DNA of 64,000 nucleotides from Sphingomonas abietis (GTDB lineage Bacteria > Pseudomonadota > Alphaproteobacteria > Sphingomonadales > Sphingomonadaceae), in contig NZ_CP115174.1 in NCBI RefSeq assembly GCF_027625475.1, positions 4,113,501 to 4,177,500 of the forward strand. The letters run 5' to 3'. Under the pieces are notes generated by a model. That model made no database searches and had not been told where the DNA came from. It saw only the letters and a program-made list of their open reading frames with translations. Positions 8,559-16,715 of the stretch are shown piece after piece. Every line of letters starts with the position of its first letter. Within the stretch, counting starts at the first letter, position 1. A program made the position numbers and the translations under genes.

Positions 8559-9881
8559 ATGGCTGGTCCGGTCGCTTCGGCCCCTTACTCCCCGAACGGC
8601 GGCTCCGGCCCGGTCGGCCTCGATTATCGGCCGGCGCTCACCTTGCTGACCAGCCTGTTCTTCATGGTCGGCTTCATCACCGTGCTGAACGATGTGCTCG
8701 TGCCCCACCTGAAGGCGGTGTTCGACCTTGATTATACCCGCTCGATGCTGATCCAGTTCGTCTGGTATTTCGCCTATTTCGTGGTCTCGCTGCCCTCCGC
8801 CAAATTCCTGGAGAAATGGGGATATAAGCGCTCGATGGTGGTCGGCCTGCTGGTCATGGCGGCCGGCGCGCTCAGCCTCATGCCCTCCTCGCAACTGGTG
8901 TCCTTCCCGCTGTTCCTCACCTCGCTGTTCGTGCTGGGATCGGGCGTGACGCTGCTCCAGGTCGCGGCGAACCCCTATGTCGCGGTGATCGGCCCGCCGA
9001 ACACCGCGCCTGCCCGCCTCAATCTCGTCCAGGCGTTCAATTCCGTCGGCACGATGATCGCGCCGGTGTTCGGCAGCATGTTGATCCTCGGCCGCTCGAC
9101 CTCGGGCAATAGCGCAGGAGGGGCGGCGACGCTGACTCAGGCCCAACGCCTGGCGGATGCCCAGTCGGTACAGGCGCCCTATGTCGGTATCGTGCTGGTG
9201 CTGGTGTTGCTGGCGGTGATCATCGGCCGCTTCAAGCTGCCGGCGCTCGGCGCCGCCAGCCAGCGCGCGAGCAAGGAGGCCCGGCGCGGCCACTCGCTGT
9301 GGCGCCACCGCAATCTCGTGTTCGGCGTGCCGGCGATCTTCATCTACATGATCGCCGAGATCGGCGTCGGCAGTCTGCTGATCAGCTTCATCTCCCGCCC
9401 CGAAATCGGCAACCTCACCTCCAAGCAGGCGGGGTTCTACCTGACGCTGCTGTGGGGCGGCATGATGGTCGGCCGGTTCATCGGCAGCGCGCTGATGCGG
9501 CGGATCGAGGCGGAGACGATCCTGGCGATCGTCAGCATTGGCGCGTTCGTGCTGGTGATGATGGCGGTGTTCACCACCGGGCACCTCGCTTTGTGGTCGC
9601 TGGTGCTGGTGGGCCTGTTCCACTCGATCATGTTCCCGACCATCTTCACGCTCGGCATCCGGGGGCTCGGCCCCTTGACCGAGGAGGGATCGGGCCTGCT
9701 GATCATGGCGATCGCCGGTGGTGCGCTGGCCACCGGCCAGGGCTGGATCGCCGATCATTACGGCCTGCAAATCTCCTTCCTGGTTCCCGCCGCCTGCGAG
9801 GCCTACACCCTGTTCTACGCGCTGTGGGGCTGCAAGCCGGGCAAGGCCGCCAACGCGGCGACCGCACCAGCGGCGGGCTGA
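8559..9881 (+). CDS. MFS sugar transporter (FucP/GluP-like)
   Basis: This major-facilitator permease of about 440 residues has roughly 12 membrane segments and follows the FucP/GlcP pattern: LTSLFFMVGFITVLNDVLVPHLK in the first helix, LPSAKFLEKWGYKRSM for the loop 2-3 motif, VLGSGVTLLQVAANPYVAVIG and LNLVQAFNSVGTMIAP. These carry sugars by proton symport. A GAGAGAGG ribosome site sits 7 nt before the ATG at 8559; longer starts at 8508 and 8553 are less well placed. No sugar catabolic genes are adjacent, so the specific substrate is open. Confidence 0.87.
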   Translation: MAGPVASAPYSPNGGSGPVGLDYRPALTLLTSLFFMVGFITVLNDVLVPHLKAVFDLDYTRSMLIQFVWYFAYFVVSLPSAKFLEKWGYKRSMVVGLLVMAAGALSLMPSSQLVSFPLFLTSLFVLGSGVTLLQVAANPYVAVIGPPNTAPARLNLVQAFNSVGTMIAPVFGSMLILGRSTSGNSAGGAATLTQAQRLADAQSVQAPYVGIVLVLVLLAVIIGRFKLPALGAASQRASKEARRGHSLWRHRNLVFGVPAIFIYMIAEIGVGSLLISFISRPEIGNLTSKQAGFYLTLLWGGMMVGRFIGSALMRRIEAETILAIVSIGAFVLVMMAVFTTGHLALWSLVLVGLFHSIMFPTIFTLGIRGLGPLTEEGSGLLIMAIAGGALATGQGWIADHYGLQISFLVPAACEAYTLFYALWGCKPGKAANAATAPAAG

Positions 9882-10063
9882 CAAGCCGATCACGGGATCG
9901 CCCAGCCATCCGTGGCGGGCGCCCCGTCACCACCGGAACCGAATCGTCATTTCGATCGACCTGCCGCCGCCGGGCCGGCGAGCGCCGATCCGCCGTCATC
10001 GTCATCAGAAGCTGGACAGAAAGCCGCCAGGCGACGCCCGTTTCGGGCGGATTCAGCGGATAT

Positions 10064-10153
10064 TGGCGGAGACGGAGAGATTCGAACTCTCGGTACGGTC
10101 TCCCGTACGACGCTTTAGCAAAGCGTTGGTTTCAGCCACTCACCCACGTCTCC
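10064..10153 (-). tRNA. tRNA-Ser(GCT)
   Basis: A 90-nt class II tRNA on the minus strand. The acceptor arms GGAGACG/CGTCTCC pair perfectly, followed by G and an encoded CCA (10064-10066). The anticodon loop TTGCTAA gives anticodon GCT, there is a long variable arm, and the T-loop is GTTCGAATC. Confidence 0.95.
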
Positions 10154-10328
10154 GGAGCTGGCGCAAGGGGGCCTATAGCGAGCGTTTTCGAGGGATACAA
10201 CTGGCTGTCGCGCGGCAAAGCGTGCCGCCGTCGAGTCGTGCCGTCCATCGGGCCGGTGACGTTCATTGCACGGCAAGGCACTTCGCGGTTAACCAGAGCC
10301 CCAGTTATCGGGGGAGCAGAGTATTTCC

Positions 10329-11108
10329 ATGACCAGCACCGTTCGCCGGATCGCATCCGCCGCCTGCATTGCCGCGCTTGCCGGCCTGGCCGCGCAGCCG
10401 GTCGGCGCCCAGATCCGCACGGTCGATCCCTCCTCGTCCGCAGCCCATTCGGATCTCGCCCCCGCCGGCAGCGGCCAGCCCGAGACCAGCGGCCAACCCG
10501 ATACCGCCAGCGCTCCCAGCGCGCCCCCGCCCGAGAGCGACGACAATGCCCCGCCACCGCCGGCGGGCTCCGCGCCGGATCGCTACACGCCGCCTGCCAC
10601 CAACGCTTCGCGTGCGCCGTCCGAGCAGACCTATCAGGAGCATGACGTCCTCGATGCCGCGGAGGGCGTGTTCGGCCGCGGCGCCGAGGGCCTCGCCAAG
10701 ATGATCGAGCATGTGCTCAAGGATCAGGGCCAGCCCACCGCCTACATCGCCGGGCGCGAGGCCAGCGGCGCCTTCGCGATCGGCCTGAAATACGGCTCGG
10801 GCGTGCTCCATCACAAGATCGAGGGTGACCGGCCGGTCTATTGGACCGGGCCGACGCTGGGCTTCGATATCGGCGGCAACGCCTCCAAGGAATTCATCCT
10901 CGTCTACAATCTCTACGACAGCCAGGATCTCTACCACCGCTTCCCGGCGGCCGAAGGCACCGCCTATTTCATCGGCGGCTTCACCGCGAGCTATCTGCGG
11001 CGCGGCGACATCGTGCTGATCCCGATCCGGCTGGGTGTCGGCTGGCGACTGGGCGCCAATGTCGGCTACATGAAGTTCACTCCGCAATCGAAGATCATGC
11101 CGTTCTGA
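10329..11108 (+). CDS. eipA: EipA-family envelope protein (DUF1134)
   Basis: This 259-aa exported protein has a signal peptide (about 1-28, ending VGAQ), a long Pro/Ser/Ala-rich linker (about 30-100), and a DUF1134 domain (about 105-259) with EGVFGRGAEGLAKMIEHVLKDQG, the GLKYGSG turn and GPTLGFDIGGNASK. The family prototype is Brucella EipA, needed for envelope integrity in the periplasm. The family length and domain position fit; the disordered linker is longer than in many members. It follows the convergent tRNA-Ser(GCT) and looks monocistronic. Confidence 0.85.
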   Translation: MTSTVRRIASAACIAALAGLAAQPVGAQIRTVDPSSSAAHSDLAPAGSGQPETSGQPDTASAPSAPPPESDDNAPPPPAGSAPDRYTPPATNASRAPSEQTYQEHDVLDAAEGVFGRGAEGLAKMIEHVLKDQGQPTAYIAGREASGAFAIGLKYGSGVLHHKIEGDRPVYWTGPTLGFDIGGNASKEFILVYNLYDSQDLYHRFPAAEGTAYFIGGFTASYLRRGDIVLIPIRLGVGWRLGANVGYMKFTPQSKIMPF

Positions 11109-11241
11109 TCGGCTGTCCCGACGCGGCACAGCATGGCGCGATGGCCGCCGCCGCCGTGTCCGGCGGGGTTCAGCGCCCGTTCAAACGCATGATATAGAAT
11201 GACATCTCAAGAGGCGGCGCTGCCGCCCGAGGAGATGTAGG

Positions 11242-11766
11242 ATGATTGAGGATCGGAAATCGGGGCGCTGGCGCCGTCTGGCCCCGGCACTTGCCCTGGC
11301 CGGTGCCTTCGCGCTCGGCGGCTGCGTCGATGACGGTTATGGCTATGGCGGCGGCTATGGTTATACCGGTGGCGGCTATTACGGTTCGCCTTATTATGAC
11401 GACGGCTATTATGGCGATGGCGGCTGGCCGGGCGGCTATGGCTGGTCCGGCGACTATTATTATCCCGGCAGCGGCGGGTTCGTCTACGATCGCGGCGGCC
11501 ATCGGCATCACTGGAATGGCGGCGGCCATGGCCAGCCGGGTGGCTGGAACGGTGGCCATGGCGGCTGGAACGGCCATGGCGGCCACGGCCAGCCAGGCAA
11601 TCCCGGTGGCGGCCCCGGCGGCTGGCATGGCGGCCGTGGCCCGTCGGGCGGCAATCATGGCGGCTGGCAGCCCCGCGCGGGCGGCGGTCGCTCGGGGCCG
11701 CACGGCGGATTTGGCGGCCATGGCGGCCCGCCCCCGTCCGGTGGCGGCGGCGGCCATCATCATTGA
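11242..11766 (+). CDS. Gly/Tyr/His-rich lipoprotein
   Basis: This 174-aa protein starts with a basic N-terminus and a hydrophobic segment ending in a lipobox (AFALGGC, Cys about 29), so it is probably lipidated. The rest is low-complexity: Gly/Tyr repeats (residues about 33-85), then Gly/His/Trp repeats (about 90-174) ending in HHH. No enzyme domain is visible. The His clusters could bind metal; that is speculation. A GAGGAG ribosome site precedes the ATG. Similar Gly-rich short lipoproteins occur in sphingomonads, with unknown role. Confidence 0.7.
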   Translation: MIEDRKSGRWRRLAPALALAGAFALGGCVDDGYGYGGGYGYTGGGYYGSPYYDDGYYGDGGWPGGYGWSGDYYYPGSGGFVYDRGGHRHHWNGGGHGQPGGWNGGHGGWNGHGGHGQPGNPGGGPGGWHGGRGPSGGNHGGWQPRAGGGRSGPHGGFGGHGGPPPSGGGGGHHH

Positions 11767-11852
11767 TCAATCCTGCGCCGGTGGCCGCCGGCGCCGGTCA
11801 TGATACCCTTTTGTGCTGGCTCAGGGCCGTGCGGGTTCAGGGCCGTGCAGGT

Positions 11853-12737
11853 TCAGGGCGCGCGACGGGTCGGCACCGGGGCATTGCACAGATCGATGGC
11901 GCCGGCCGGATGGACGAAAAAGGCATCGTGCCGGTTCGCCCGCGCCGCGACATAGGCGGCGAATGCCGGTGATTCGCTCCGCATCACTTGATATCGGGGG
12001 CGATCGGCGATCGGCATATCCGATGCCAGCTGCACCCGGCTGATCGTCAGGTCCATCTTGGGATCGGTGTAGAAGCCCAGATCGCCGGTGCCGCGCGGCA
12101 AGGCCGTCAATCCCTCGATGCCATCGACGATACGGCCGACGAGCGCGACATTGCGATCGAGATGGCGCGGCGCCTGCCCGATCACCGTATAGAGCTCCGC
12201 GCCATTGCCGGTATCCGGCGCCATGTCCCGACCGACGCCAAGCATCCCGTAGCAATGGGTCAGCCATGTCCGCCGGCCGTCGCTCGCCACCGGCCAGCCC
12301 TCCGCATGGCCGACCTGTGGCGCATACGCATCGCGATATCCGAGCGGGCGCACCGCCAGCCCCGCGGCAGGCCGATCATATTCCGCGTGCGGATGTGCGA
12401 CGACACCCGCCGGCAGCGGCCTGCTCTCGCCGGTCGCGGCCCATTGCACGACATAATTGTCCTGCACCCGCACCACCGCGCTGCCATCGAACCAGTGGGC
12501 CCTCACCAGCGCCTTGATGTTGGCGACATGGACCGGCGCGAAACCCGGCGCGAGTTCCATCGCGACATGCCTGCCATTGGCGAGATCCATCACGAGCAGA
12601 TTGTCCGGATCGACCGCGCGCCAGGCGGCGGCGGGCGCACGCGCCACGATTTCGGCCGGCGAGGCGGGCGTCGCGGGCGGCGACGCGGCGGCCAGCAGGA
12701 CGGATGCGAGCAGCGGTGTGAGCAGATATCTGTGCAT
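11853..12737 (-). CDS. Periplasmic cyclophilin-type PPIase-like protein
   Basis: This protein of about 294 aa has a cleavable signal peptide ([25 protein letters not shown]). The mature part follows the cyclophilin fold: [18 protein letters not shown] (normally APxxVxNF), [20 protein letters not shown] (normally YYDGxxFHRVIxxFMIQGG), a shortened central region and [15 protein letters not shown] near residue 205. The catalytic Arg/Phe environment is only partly kept, so isomerase activity is uncertain. The first in-frame ATG lies upstream at 12833, but 12737 gives the signal peptide. Confidence 0.72.
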   Translation of the reverse strand: MHRYLLTPLLASVLLAAASPPATPASPAEIVARAPAAAWRAVDPDNLLVMDLANGRHVAMELAPGFAPVHVANIKALVRAHWFDGSAVVRVQDNYVVQWAATGESRPLPAGVVAHPHAEYDRPAAGLAVRPLGYRDAYAPQVGHAEGWPVASDGRRTWLTHCYGMLGVGRDMAPDTGNGAELYTVIGQAPRHLDRNVALVGRIVDGIEGLTALPRGTGDLGFYTDPKMDLTISRVQLASDMPIADRPRYQVMRSESPAFAAYVAARANRHDAFFVHPAGAIDLCNAPVPTRRAP

Positions 12738-12803
12738 AGTTGCAGCCTGCCATAGCGCATCGGCTTGCGGAAGTGGCGCGATGCCGCTAGCAGCCCCTCC
12801 CAC

Positions 12804-12894
12804 GGAGCGGTGGCCGAGTGGTCGAAGGCGCACGCCTGGAAAGTGTGTAGGGGTCCAAAGCTCCTCGAGGGTTCGAATCCCTCCCGCTCCGCCA
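12804..12894 (+). tRNA. tRNA-Ser(GGA), island attachment gene
   Basis: A 91-nt class II tRNA with acceptor GGAGCGG/CCGCTCC, anticodon GGA within CTGGAAA, a long variable arm, T-loop GTTCGAATC and encoded CCA (12892-12894). A P4-type integrase begins 166 bp downstream, pointing the same way, the standard arrangement for integration into the 3' end of a tRNA gene. Confidence 0.96.
12870..12894 (+). other. Probable attL of the island (tRNA-Ser 3' end)
   Basis: The 3' end of tRNA-Ser(GGA), including the T-arm and acceptor strand, is the expected crossover region for the adjacent integrase. I did not see a second copy of this sequence in the rest of the window, so the matching attR seems lost or lies outside. 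This is inferred from position; no excision junction is visible. Confidence 0.55.
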
Positions 12895-12997
12895 GAACAG
12901 CGAACTTAGCAGTTCGCACGGGTTCACAAACCCTTGATTTCCGGGCTTTCGAGGCCCCATATCGACCCCGACGAGATCGCAGGCGTTCACACCCGTC

Positions 12998-13047
12998 CAT
13001 GGTCTCGCATGGTAGATCCCATGGCATCGATCATGGATCGCATGGTA
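12998..13047 (+). repeat. CATGG repeats upstream of the integrase
   Basis: Two near-identical direct repeats, CATGGTCTCGCATGGTA (12998-13014) and CATGGATCGCATGGTA (13032-13047), lie between attL and the integrase start, with further CATGG copies between them. They could be arm-type sites for the integrase or an excision factor such as the AlpA-like protein, or an integrase operator. Confidence 0.45.
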
Positions 13048-13060
13048 TCGGGGAATCGCG

Positions 13061-14392
13061 ATGCTGAACGACGCGAAGATCAAGGCGGCCAAGAAGACGG
13101 GCAAGCCCTACAAGCTCGGCGACGGCGAGCAGTTATATCTGCAGGTGACCGCCGAGGGCGCGCGCCACTGGCGGATGAATTATACCTACGGGAAGAACCC
13201 CAAGGGCAAGCCGGCGCAGAAGACGCTGAGCTTCGGCTCCTACCCGTCGATCACGCTGCTGATGGCTCGGGCGAAGCGCGACGAGGCCAAGGCCCTGCTC
13301 CGGGACGGCAGGGACCCGTCGGTCGAGCGGCGCGTCGCCAACCGCGCGCAGGCGGCGGCGAACGGCAACACCTTCGAGACGGTGGCTCGGCGGTGGCACA
13401 CGCTCAAGACGCCTGGATGGAACGCCGTCCACGCGGCCGATGTGATCGCCAGCCTGGAGCGGGATGTCTTTCCTGAGGTGGGCGATCTGCCCATCACCGT
13501 CCTCAAGGCGCCGAAGATGCTCGAGGTGTTGCAGAAGGTGGAGGCCCGCGGCGCGATCGAGACCGCGCACCGCATCCGCCAGCGGGTGTCGGCCGTGTTC
13601 GTCTATGGCATCGCTGCCGGCCTGTGCGACGCAGACCCCGCCGCCAGCCTCGGCAAGGCGCTCAAGGAGGTGCCGAAGGCCAAGAAGCAACCGTCGATCG
13701 TCGACGGCGCGCGCGACCAGGTCGGGAGGCTCACGGCGATCCGCCAGCTGCTGATCGACTGCGAAGCCGAGCGCTGCCGGGCGGCGACCAAGCTGGCGCT
13801 GAGGCTGCTCGCCCTCACCGCGGTCCGGCCGGGCGAACTGGCCGGCGCGCGCTGGGCGGAGTTCTCCGGCCTCGATGGCCCTGCCCCGCTCTGGACGATC
13901 CCGGCCGAGCGGATGAAGGGCGATAAGGACCGGAAGTCCGAGGAGTATGGCGAGCACCTGGTGCCGCTCTCTCGGCAGGCGGTGGACGTCCTGCGCGTCC
14001 TGCGGCCGCTCACGGGCCATCTGGCGCTATGCTTCCCCGGCGAGCGCCACGTCCACCGGACGATCAGCGATGCCACGCTCAACCAGCTGCTGCGCCGCGC
14101 GGGCTACTATCAACGCCACGTCCCGCACGGCTTCCGGGCCGCGTTCAGCACCTATATGAACGACCGGCCCAAGGGGGAGCGCCACGAGGGTGACCGGGCG
14201 GTGATCGACCTCATGCTAGCGCATGTCCCCAAGGACAAGGTCGAGGGCGCCTACAATCGCGCCGGGTACATGGACCGCCGGCGCGAGCTGGCGCAGGAGT
14301 GGGCCGATCTGCTGCTCGATGGCTTCTGGCCGCCGGAGGTGCACTCAGATCAGCCGATTCGCTGGGCGGCAACGGGATCGGGAAGGCCATGA
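13061..14392 (+). CDS. int: Tyrosine integrase, P4/CP4-57 type
   Basis: This 443-aa site-specific recombinase starts with the DUF4102-type N-terminal domain (KLGDGEQLYLQVT, then KTLSFGSYPSITLLMARAKRDEAK), has a core-binding domain (about 100-190) and a catalytic domain with the first Arg in AVRPGEL (R256), HGFRAAFST (H356/R359), LAHVP (H388) and the Tyr in AYNRAGYMDRR (about Y398). It inserts and excises elements at tRNA genes and fits the adjacent tRNA-Ser. The gene appears intact, although much of the island it serves is eroded. Confidence 0.93.
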   Translation: MLNDAKIKAAKKTGKPYKLGDGEQLYLQVTAEGARHWRMNYTYGKNPKGKPAQKTLSFGSYPSITLLMARAKRDEAKALLRDGRDPSVERRVANRAQAAANGNTFETVARRWHTLKTPGWNAVHAADVIASLERDVFPEVGDLPITVLKAPKMLEVLQKVEARGAIETAHRIRQRVSAVFVYGIAAGLCDADPAASLGKALKEVPKAKKQPSIVDGARDQVGRLTAIRQLLIDCEAERCRAATKLALRLLALTAVRPGELAGARWAEFSGLDGPAPLWTIPAERMKGDKDRKSEEYGEHLVPLSRQAVDVLRVLRPLTGHLALCFPGERHVHRTISDATLNQLLRRAGYYQRHVPHGFRAAFSTYMNDRPKGERHEGDRAVIDLMLAHVPKDKVEGAYNRAGYMDRRRELAQEWADLLLDGFWPPEVHSDQPIRWAATGSGRP

Positions 14393-14547
14393 CGGGCTAA
14401 AGAGTGAACGGCTGAGAACGTTTACGACCATTAAAACGAGGCGCCTAAGGCAACGAGACGTTGCAAACTTCGTTTACCTGTACCAGAGATAATGCACCGT
14501 GCGGGTGGAGCATGCTTCACCGACCCCGCCGCGCGAAGGAGGCCGAC

Positions 14548-14745
14548 ATGCCAAACGACATTCGCACTGATGCGAGCCTTTTGGCTCGACTCCGCGCGGC
14601 TGCAACCCATCCTCTCTCGTCCGCACAGCTTCACTCTCAGAGGATTTCGTTCATTTACGGCAATCTCTCTGACGAGAGCGCGGTCACGCGCGCTCAGGTC
14701 GAAAACGAACTTGCGCGTATCGAAGGCGACTCCGTAGCGGCCTGA
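14548..14745 (+). CDS. Small Fic-linked protein, possible antitoxin
   Basis: This 65-aa protein has a strong AAGGAGG ribosome site and ends 2 nt before the Fic gene, so the two are translated together. It contains QRISFIYGNLSDESAVTRAQVE and a C-terminal ARIEGD. Fic antitoxins of the VbhA type block the toxin with an (S/T)xxxE(G/N) helix. Here the matching stretch reads LARIEG, with Leu at the usual Ser/Thr position, so the match is imperfect. Base composition is less GC-rich than the flanking genes, suggesting separate acquisition. Confidence 0.6.
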   Translation: MPNDIRTDASLLARLRAAATHPLSSAQLHSQRISFIYGNLSDESAVTRAQVENELARIEGDSVAA

Positions 14746-14747
14746 AC

Positions 14748-15431
14748 ATGTTCGTATTCGAGCTTGCAGGCGAGAGCGAAGCGCATCCGGCTTACCAGGC
14801 GCTCGCAATCGGCAATCTCAACCGCCAATACGACTTTCTCCGCTCTCTCGTACAAACGTCGTTACTTCTCAAACGTGATCTACTGTCACTTGAGACGATT
14901 AAAGCATTGAATTATCACGCAATTTCTTGCCTGCATGCGCATGCCGGTGAGTTGCGACCGTGCGCGGTTCATGTTGGAACATATATGCCGCCAGAACACT
15001 TCCGGGTGCCGGCGCTAATGCAGATACTGATTGAAGACGTCAATAGGCGATGGCAGGATGCTGATCCAGTCTATCTTGCCGCGTGGGTATTGTGGCGCCT
15101 TAATTGGGTGCACCCCTTTATCAACGGCAACGGCCGGACGGCCCGGGTCGTATGCTACTATATTTTGTGTCTTCGGTTCGGCGCGTGGTTGCCGGGAACC
15201 GTGATTTTACCTGAATTGATCCGGCGTGACCGTGCAGACTATGTCGCCGCCCTTCAAGCAGCCGATGCATCGCTGAAATTTGGCTCCCTAGATCTAGCTC
15301 AGCTTCATGGATTGCTTGCCAAGCTTCTCGCTGAGCAACTCGGTACAACCATGGCAGCGTCGGCAGCTCCCCCACCACCGCCGCCCCCGACGCCCGCTCT
15401 GCCGCCGCCGCCGCCGCCGCCGATACCCTAA
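14748..15431 (+). CDS. Fic-domain AMP-transferase-like toxin
   Basis: This 227-aa Fic protein has the complete motif HPFINGNGRTAR (residues 122-133), with the catalytic His and the phosphate-binding GNGR. It should transfer AMP or another phosphate-containing group onto a target protein. Helices around 20-60 and the TYMPPEHFRVPALM segment fit the Fic flap region. No inhibitory (S/T)xxxE(G/N) motif is obvious inside the protein, so a partner such as the 65-aa gene just upstream may control it. The C-terminus (about 208-227) is almost entirely proline, which is unusual for this family. Confidence 0.85.
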   Translation: MFVFELAGESEAHPAYQALAIGNLNRQYDFLRSLVQTSLLLKRDLLSLETIKALNYHAISCLHAHAGELRPCAVHVGTYMPPEHFRVPALMQILIEDVNRRWQDADPVYLAAWVLWRLNWVHPFINGNGRTARVVCYYILCLRFGAWLPGTVILPELIRRDRADYVAALQAADASLKFGSLDLAQLHGLLAKLLAEQLGTTMAASAAPPPPPPPTPALPPPPPPPIP

Positions 15432-15625
15432 TCCGAACGATCGGCGAGCACGCAAGCCTTCCACGCTCGAACCTCCGTCTCGCTCCAGCGTGTTGCTGCC
15501 CCACCGGGCTTGCACGGCTTCGGAAACCGACCTTCGCGAACGAGGCGATAGACCATCGTCTTGCCCAGGCCGACGATCTCCTTGACCCGCGGGAGGTCAA
15601 TGAGGCGATCATCCTCGTCACTCAT
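15428..15625 (-). CDS. AlpA-family DNA-binding regulator
   Basis: This 65-aa winged-helix protein follows the AlpA/excisionase pattern: LIDLPRVKEIVGLGKTMVYRLVREGRFPKPCKPGGAATRWSETEVRAW. AlpA proteins activate or direct excision of tRNA-integrated elements. Its ATG overlaps the stop of a 40-codon ORF (ATGA). It is the last gene of the leftward small-gene operon and converges on the Fic gene, overlapping its end by 4 bp. An upstream in-frame ATG at 15754 is rejected because of the overlap pattern. Confidence 0.85.
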   Translation of the reverse strand: MSDEDDRLIDLPRVKEIVGLGKTMVYRLVREGRFPKPCKPGGAATRWSETEVRAWKACVLADRSD

Positions 15626-15744
15626 CGCCGTCCCCTTTCCGCCAGCCTCCGCAGGCGCGTTAGCTCGTCGGCGATCGTATGGATGGGCCAGCCGATCCAG
15701 ATGCAGAGCATCACTGTGCAAAGGAACATCGTGCCGTCGGTCAT
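15622..15744 (-). CDS. 40-aa hydrophobic small protein
   Basis: An ORF of 40 codons that starts MTDGTMFLCTVMLCIWIGW, a plausible single membrane helix, and ends in an Arg-rich tail (LRRLAERGRR). Its start overlaps the stop of the winged-helix gene upstream (ATGA) and its stop overlaps the AlpA start (ATGA). It fills the only gap between those genes exactly, which is the main evidence that it is real. No family recognised. Confidence 0.6.
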   Translation of the reverse strand: MTDGTMFLCTVMLCIWIGWPIHTIADELTRLRRLAERGRR

Positions 15745-16037
15745 TGCGGCGCATCTCGGAACGAGGCTCGGAGTCGGAGCCCTTCCTCGGTCGGCGTGAT
15801 AATCTTCAATCGGCGATCCGAAGGATCCTGTCGGACTGTCGCAAGTCCCAGTAATCCAAAGGTGCGGGTCGCGCGGGTCACTGCCGGCTTGGCGAGACCG
15901 AGGGCCTTTCCGATAGCGCCTGTGCTGCCCACTTTAGTGTCATCACAGATCAAGCCCAGAATGGCGATCTGGCGGAGCGTCAGGTGCGATGCCATCGTGT
16001 CGAGGTGCTGCCGGGCCAAGGCTGCGAGATCGCTCAT
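15741..16037 (-). CDS. MarR-like winged-helix protein, copy 2
   Basis: This 98-aa protein has the pattern LTLRQIAILGLICDDTKVGSTGAIGKALGLAKPAVTRATRTFGLLGLATVRQDPSDRRLKIITPTEEG, a winged helix with recognition helix and wing like a short MarR regulator. It is a tandem paralogue of the 98-aa protein at 16189-16485, with the same length and extensive identity over the middle region. The dimerisation helices of full-size MarR proteins are reduced. It is linked by ATGA overlaps at both ends. Confidence 0.78.
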   Translation of the reverse strand: MSDLAALARQHLDTMASHLTLRQIAILGLICDDTKVGSTGAIGKALGLAKPAVTRATRTFGLLGLATVRQDPSDRRLKIITPTEEGLRLRASFRDAPQ

Positions 16038-16192
16038 TGTTTCGCTCCAGTTTCAAGCGCCCGCACGATGGCGCGCAGCGCCGCCTCGTTTCGCCAGCCG
16101 TGAAGCAGCTTGCCTGCGGCCCGGCGCTCGGCCTTCACTTCCAGAAGCGCCTGCTTCAGTAACTTTCCCGCTTCGCGGTCCAGAGCGTTCAT
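16034..16192 (-). CDS. 52-aa helical basic small protein
   Basis: An ORF of 52 codons (MNALDREAGKLLKQALLEVK...ALETGAKQ), rich in Lys, Arg, Glu and Ala and probably a helical hairpin. Its ATG overlaps the stop of the upstream winged-helix gene and its TGA overlaps the ATG of the downstream paralogue (both ATGA). It exactly fills the space between the two paralogues. Function unknown. Confidence 0.65.
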   Translation of the reverse strand: MNALDREAGKLLKQALLEVKAERRAAGKLLHGWRNEAALRAIVRALETGAKQ

Positions 16193-16485
16193 CGAGCATT
16201 GTCCCGGAACGATTTGCGCAGCCGTATGCCTGCCGCGGTCGGACTCATAATTCGCAAGCGACCATCGACGGGATCTTGCCGGGAAGTCGCCAAGCCGGCC
16301 TTTTCGAGCGCCCGCGTCGCGCGCGACACGACCGGCTTCCTGACGCCCAGCATCTTCGCGATATCACCGGTACTCCCCGGCGGCGTCTCATCACAGATGA
16401 TACCCAACATGGCGATCTGGCGAAGCGTTAGGCTTGCCGCCTCGGTGGACGCGTGCCGTCGGGCCATGGCTGCGAGATCGTTCAT
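16189..16485 (-). CDS. MarR-like winged-helix protein, copy 1
   Basis: This 98-aa winged-helix protein contains LTLRQIAMLGIICDETPPGSTGDIAKMLGVRKPVVSRATRALEKAGLATSRQDPVDGRLRIMSPT. It is the tandem paralogue of 15741-16037, separated only by the 52-aa gene. The start at 16485 is chosen over 16581 because both paralogues then begin the same way (M-S/N-DLAAxAR). It probably binds DNA; two divergent copies could regulate the island or act as a heterodimer. Confidence 0.78.
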   Translation of the reverse strand: MNDLAAMARRHASTEAASLTLRQIAMLGIICDETPPGSTGDIAKMLGVRKPVVSRATRALEKAGLATSRQDPVDGRLRIMSPTAAGIRLRKSFRDNAR

Positions 16486-16508
16486 TGCATTATCTCCGGG
16501 CGCTTGCT

Positions 16509-16715
16509 TCACCGTCTCATATCCTCTTCGTGAATAATAACCGCCAGCCGCCCCGGCATGGCGAGAATATGCCGCACCCATGCGCGCAGCAGCGCCGCCT
16601 GTTTCCGGCCGTTGACGTTGCCACGGCCTTCGCGCTCGTCCGCCTGGGCGGCCATGTCGGCAGCGATTCTGTCGCGCATCTGCTCGCTAGCCAGAAGCTC
16701 GGCCTGCCGCGTCAT
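16509..16715 (-). CDS. Small phage-type protein, unknown
   Basis: A 68-aa charged protein (MTRQAELLASEQMRDRIAADMAAQADEREGRG... VIIHEEDMRR). The N-terminal half looks helical. Its ATG overlaps the upstream TGA (ATGA). It stops 23 nt before the winged-helix gene, the only real spacing in this part of the operon. No family recognised. Confidence 0.55.
   Translation of the reverse strand: MTRQAELLASEQMRDRIAADMAAQADEREGRGNVNGRKQAALLRAWVRHILAMPGRLAVIIHEEDMRR

Noticed and set aside
8187..9893. 568-codon minus-strand ORF opposite the MFS transporter
   Set aside because: Low-complexity Arg/Asp/His-rich shadow of the transporter.
11207..11770. Arg/His-rich antisense ORFs opposite the Gly-rich lipoprotein
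   Set aside because: Mirror of repetitive GGC codons; no start signal or domain.
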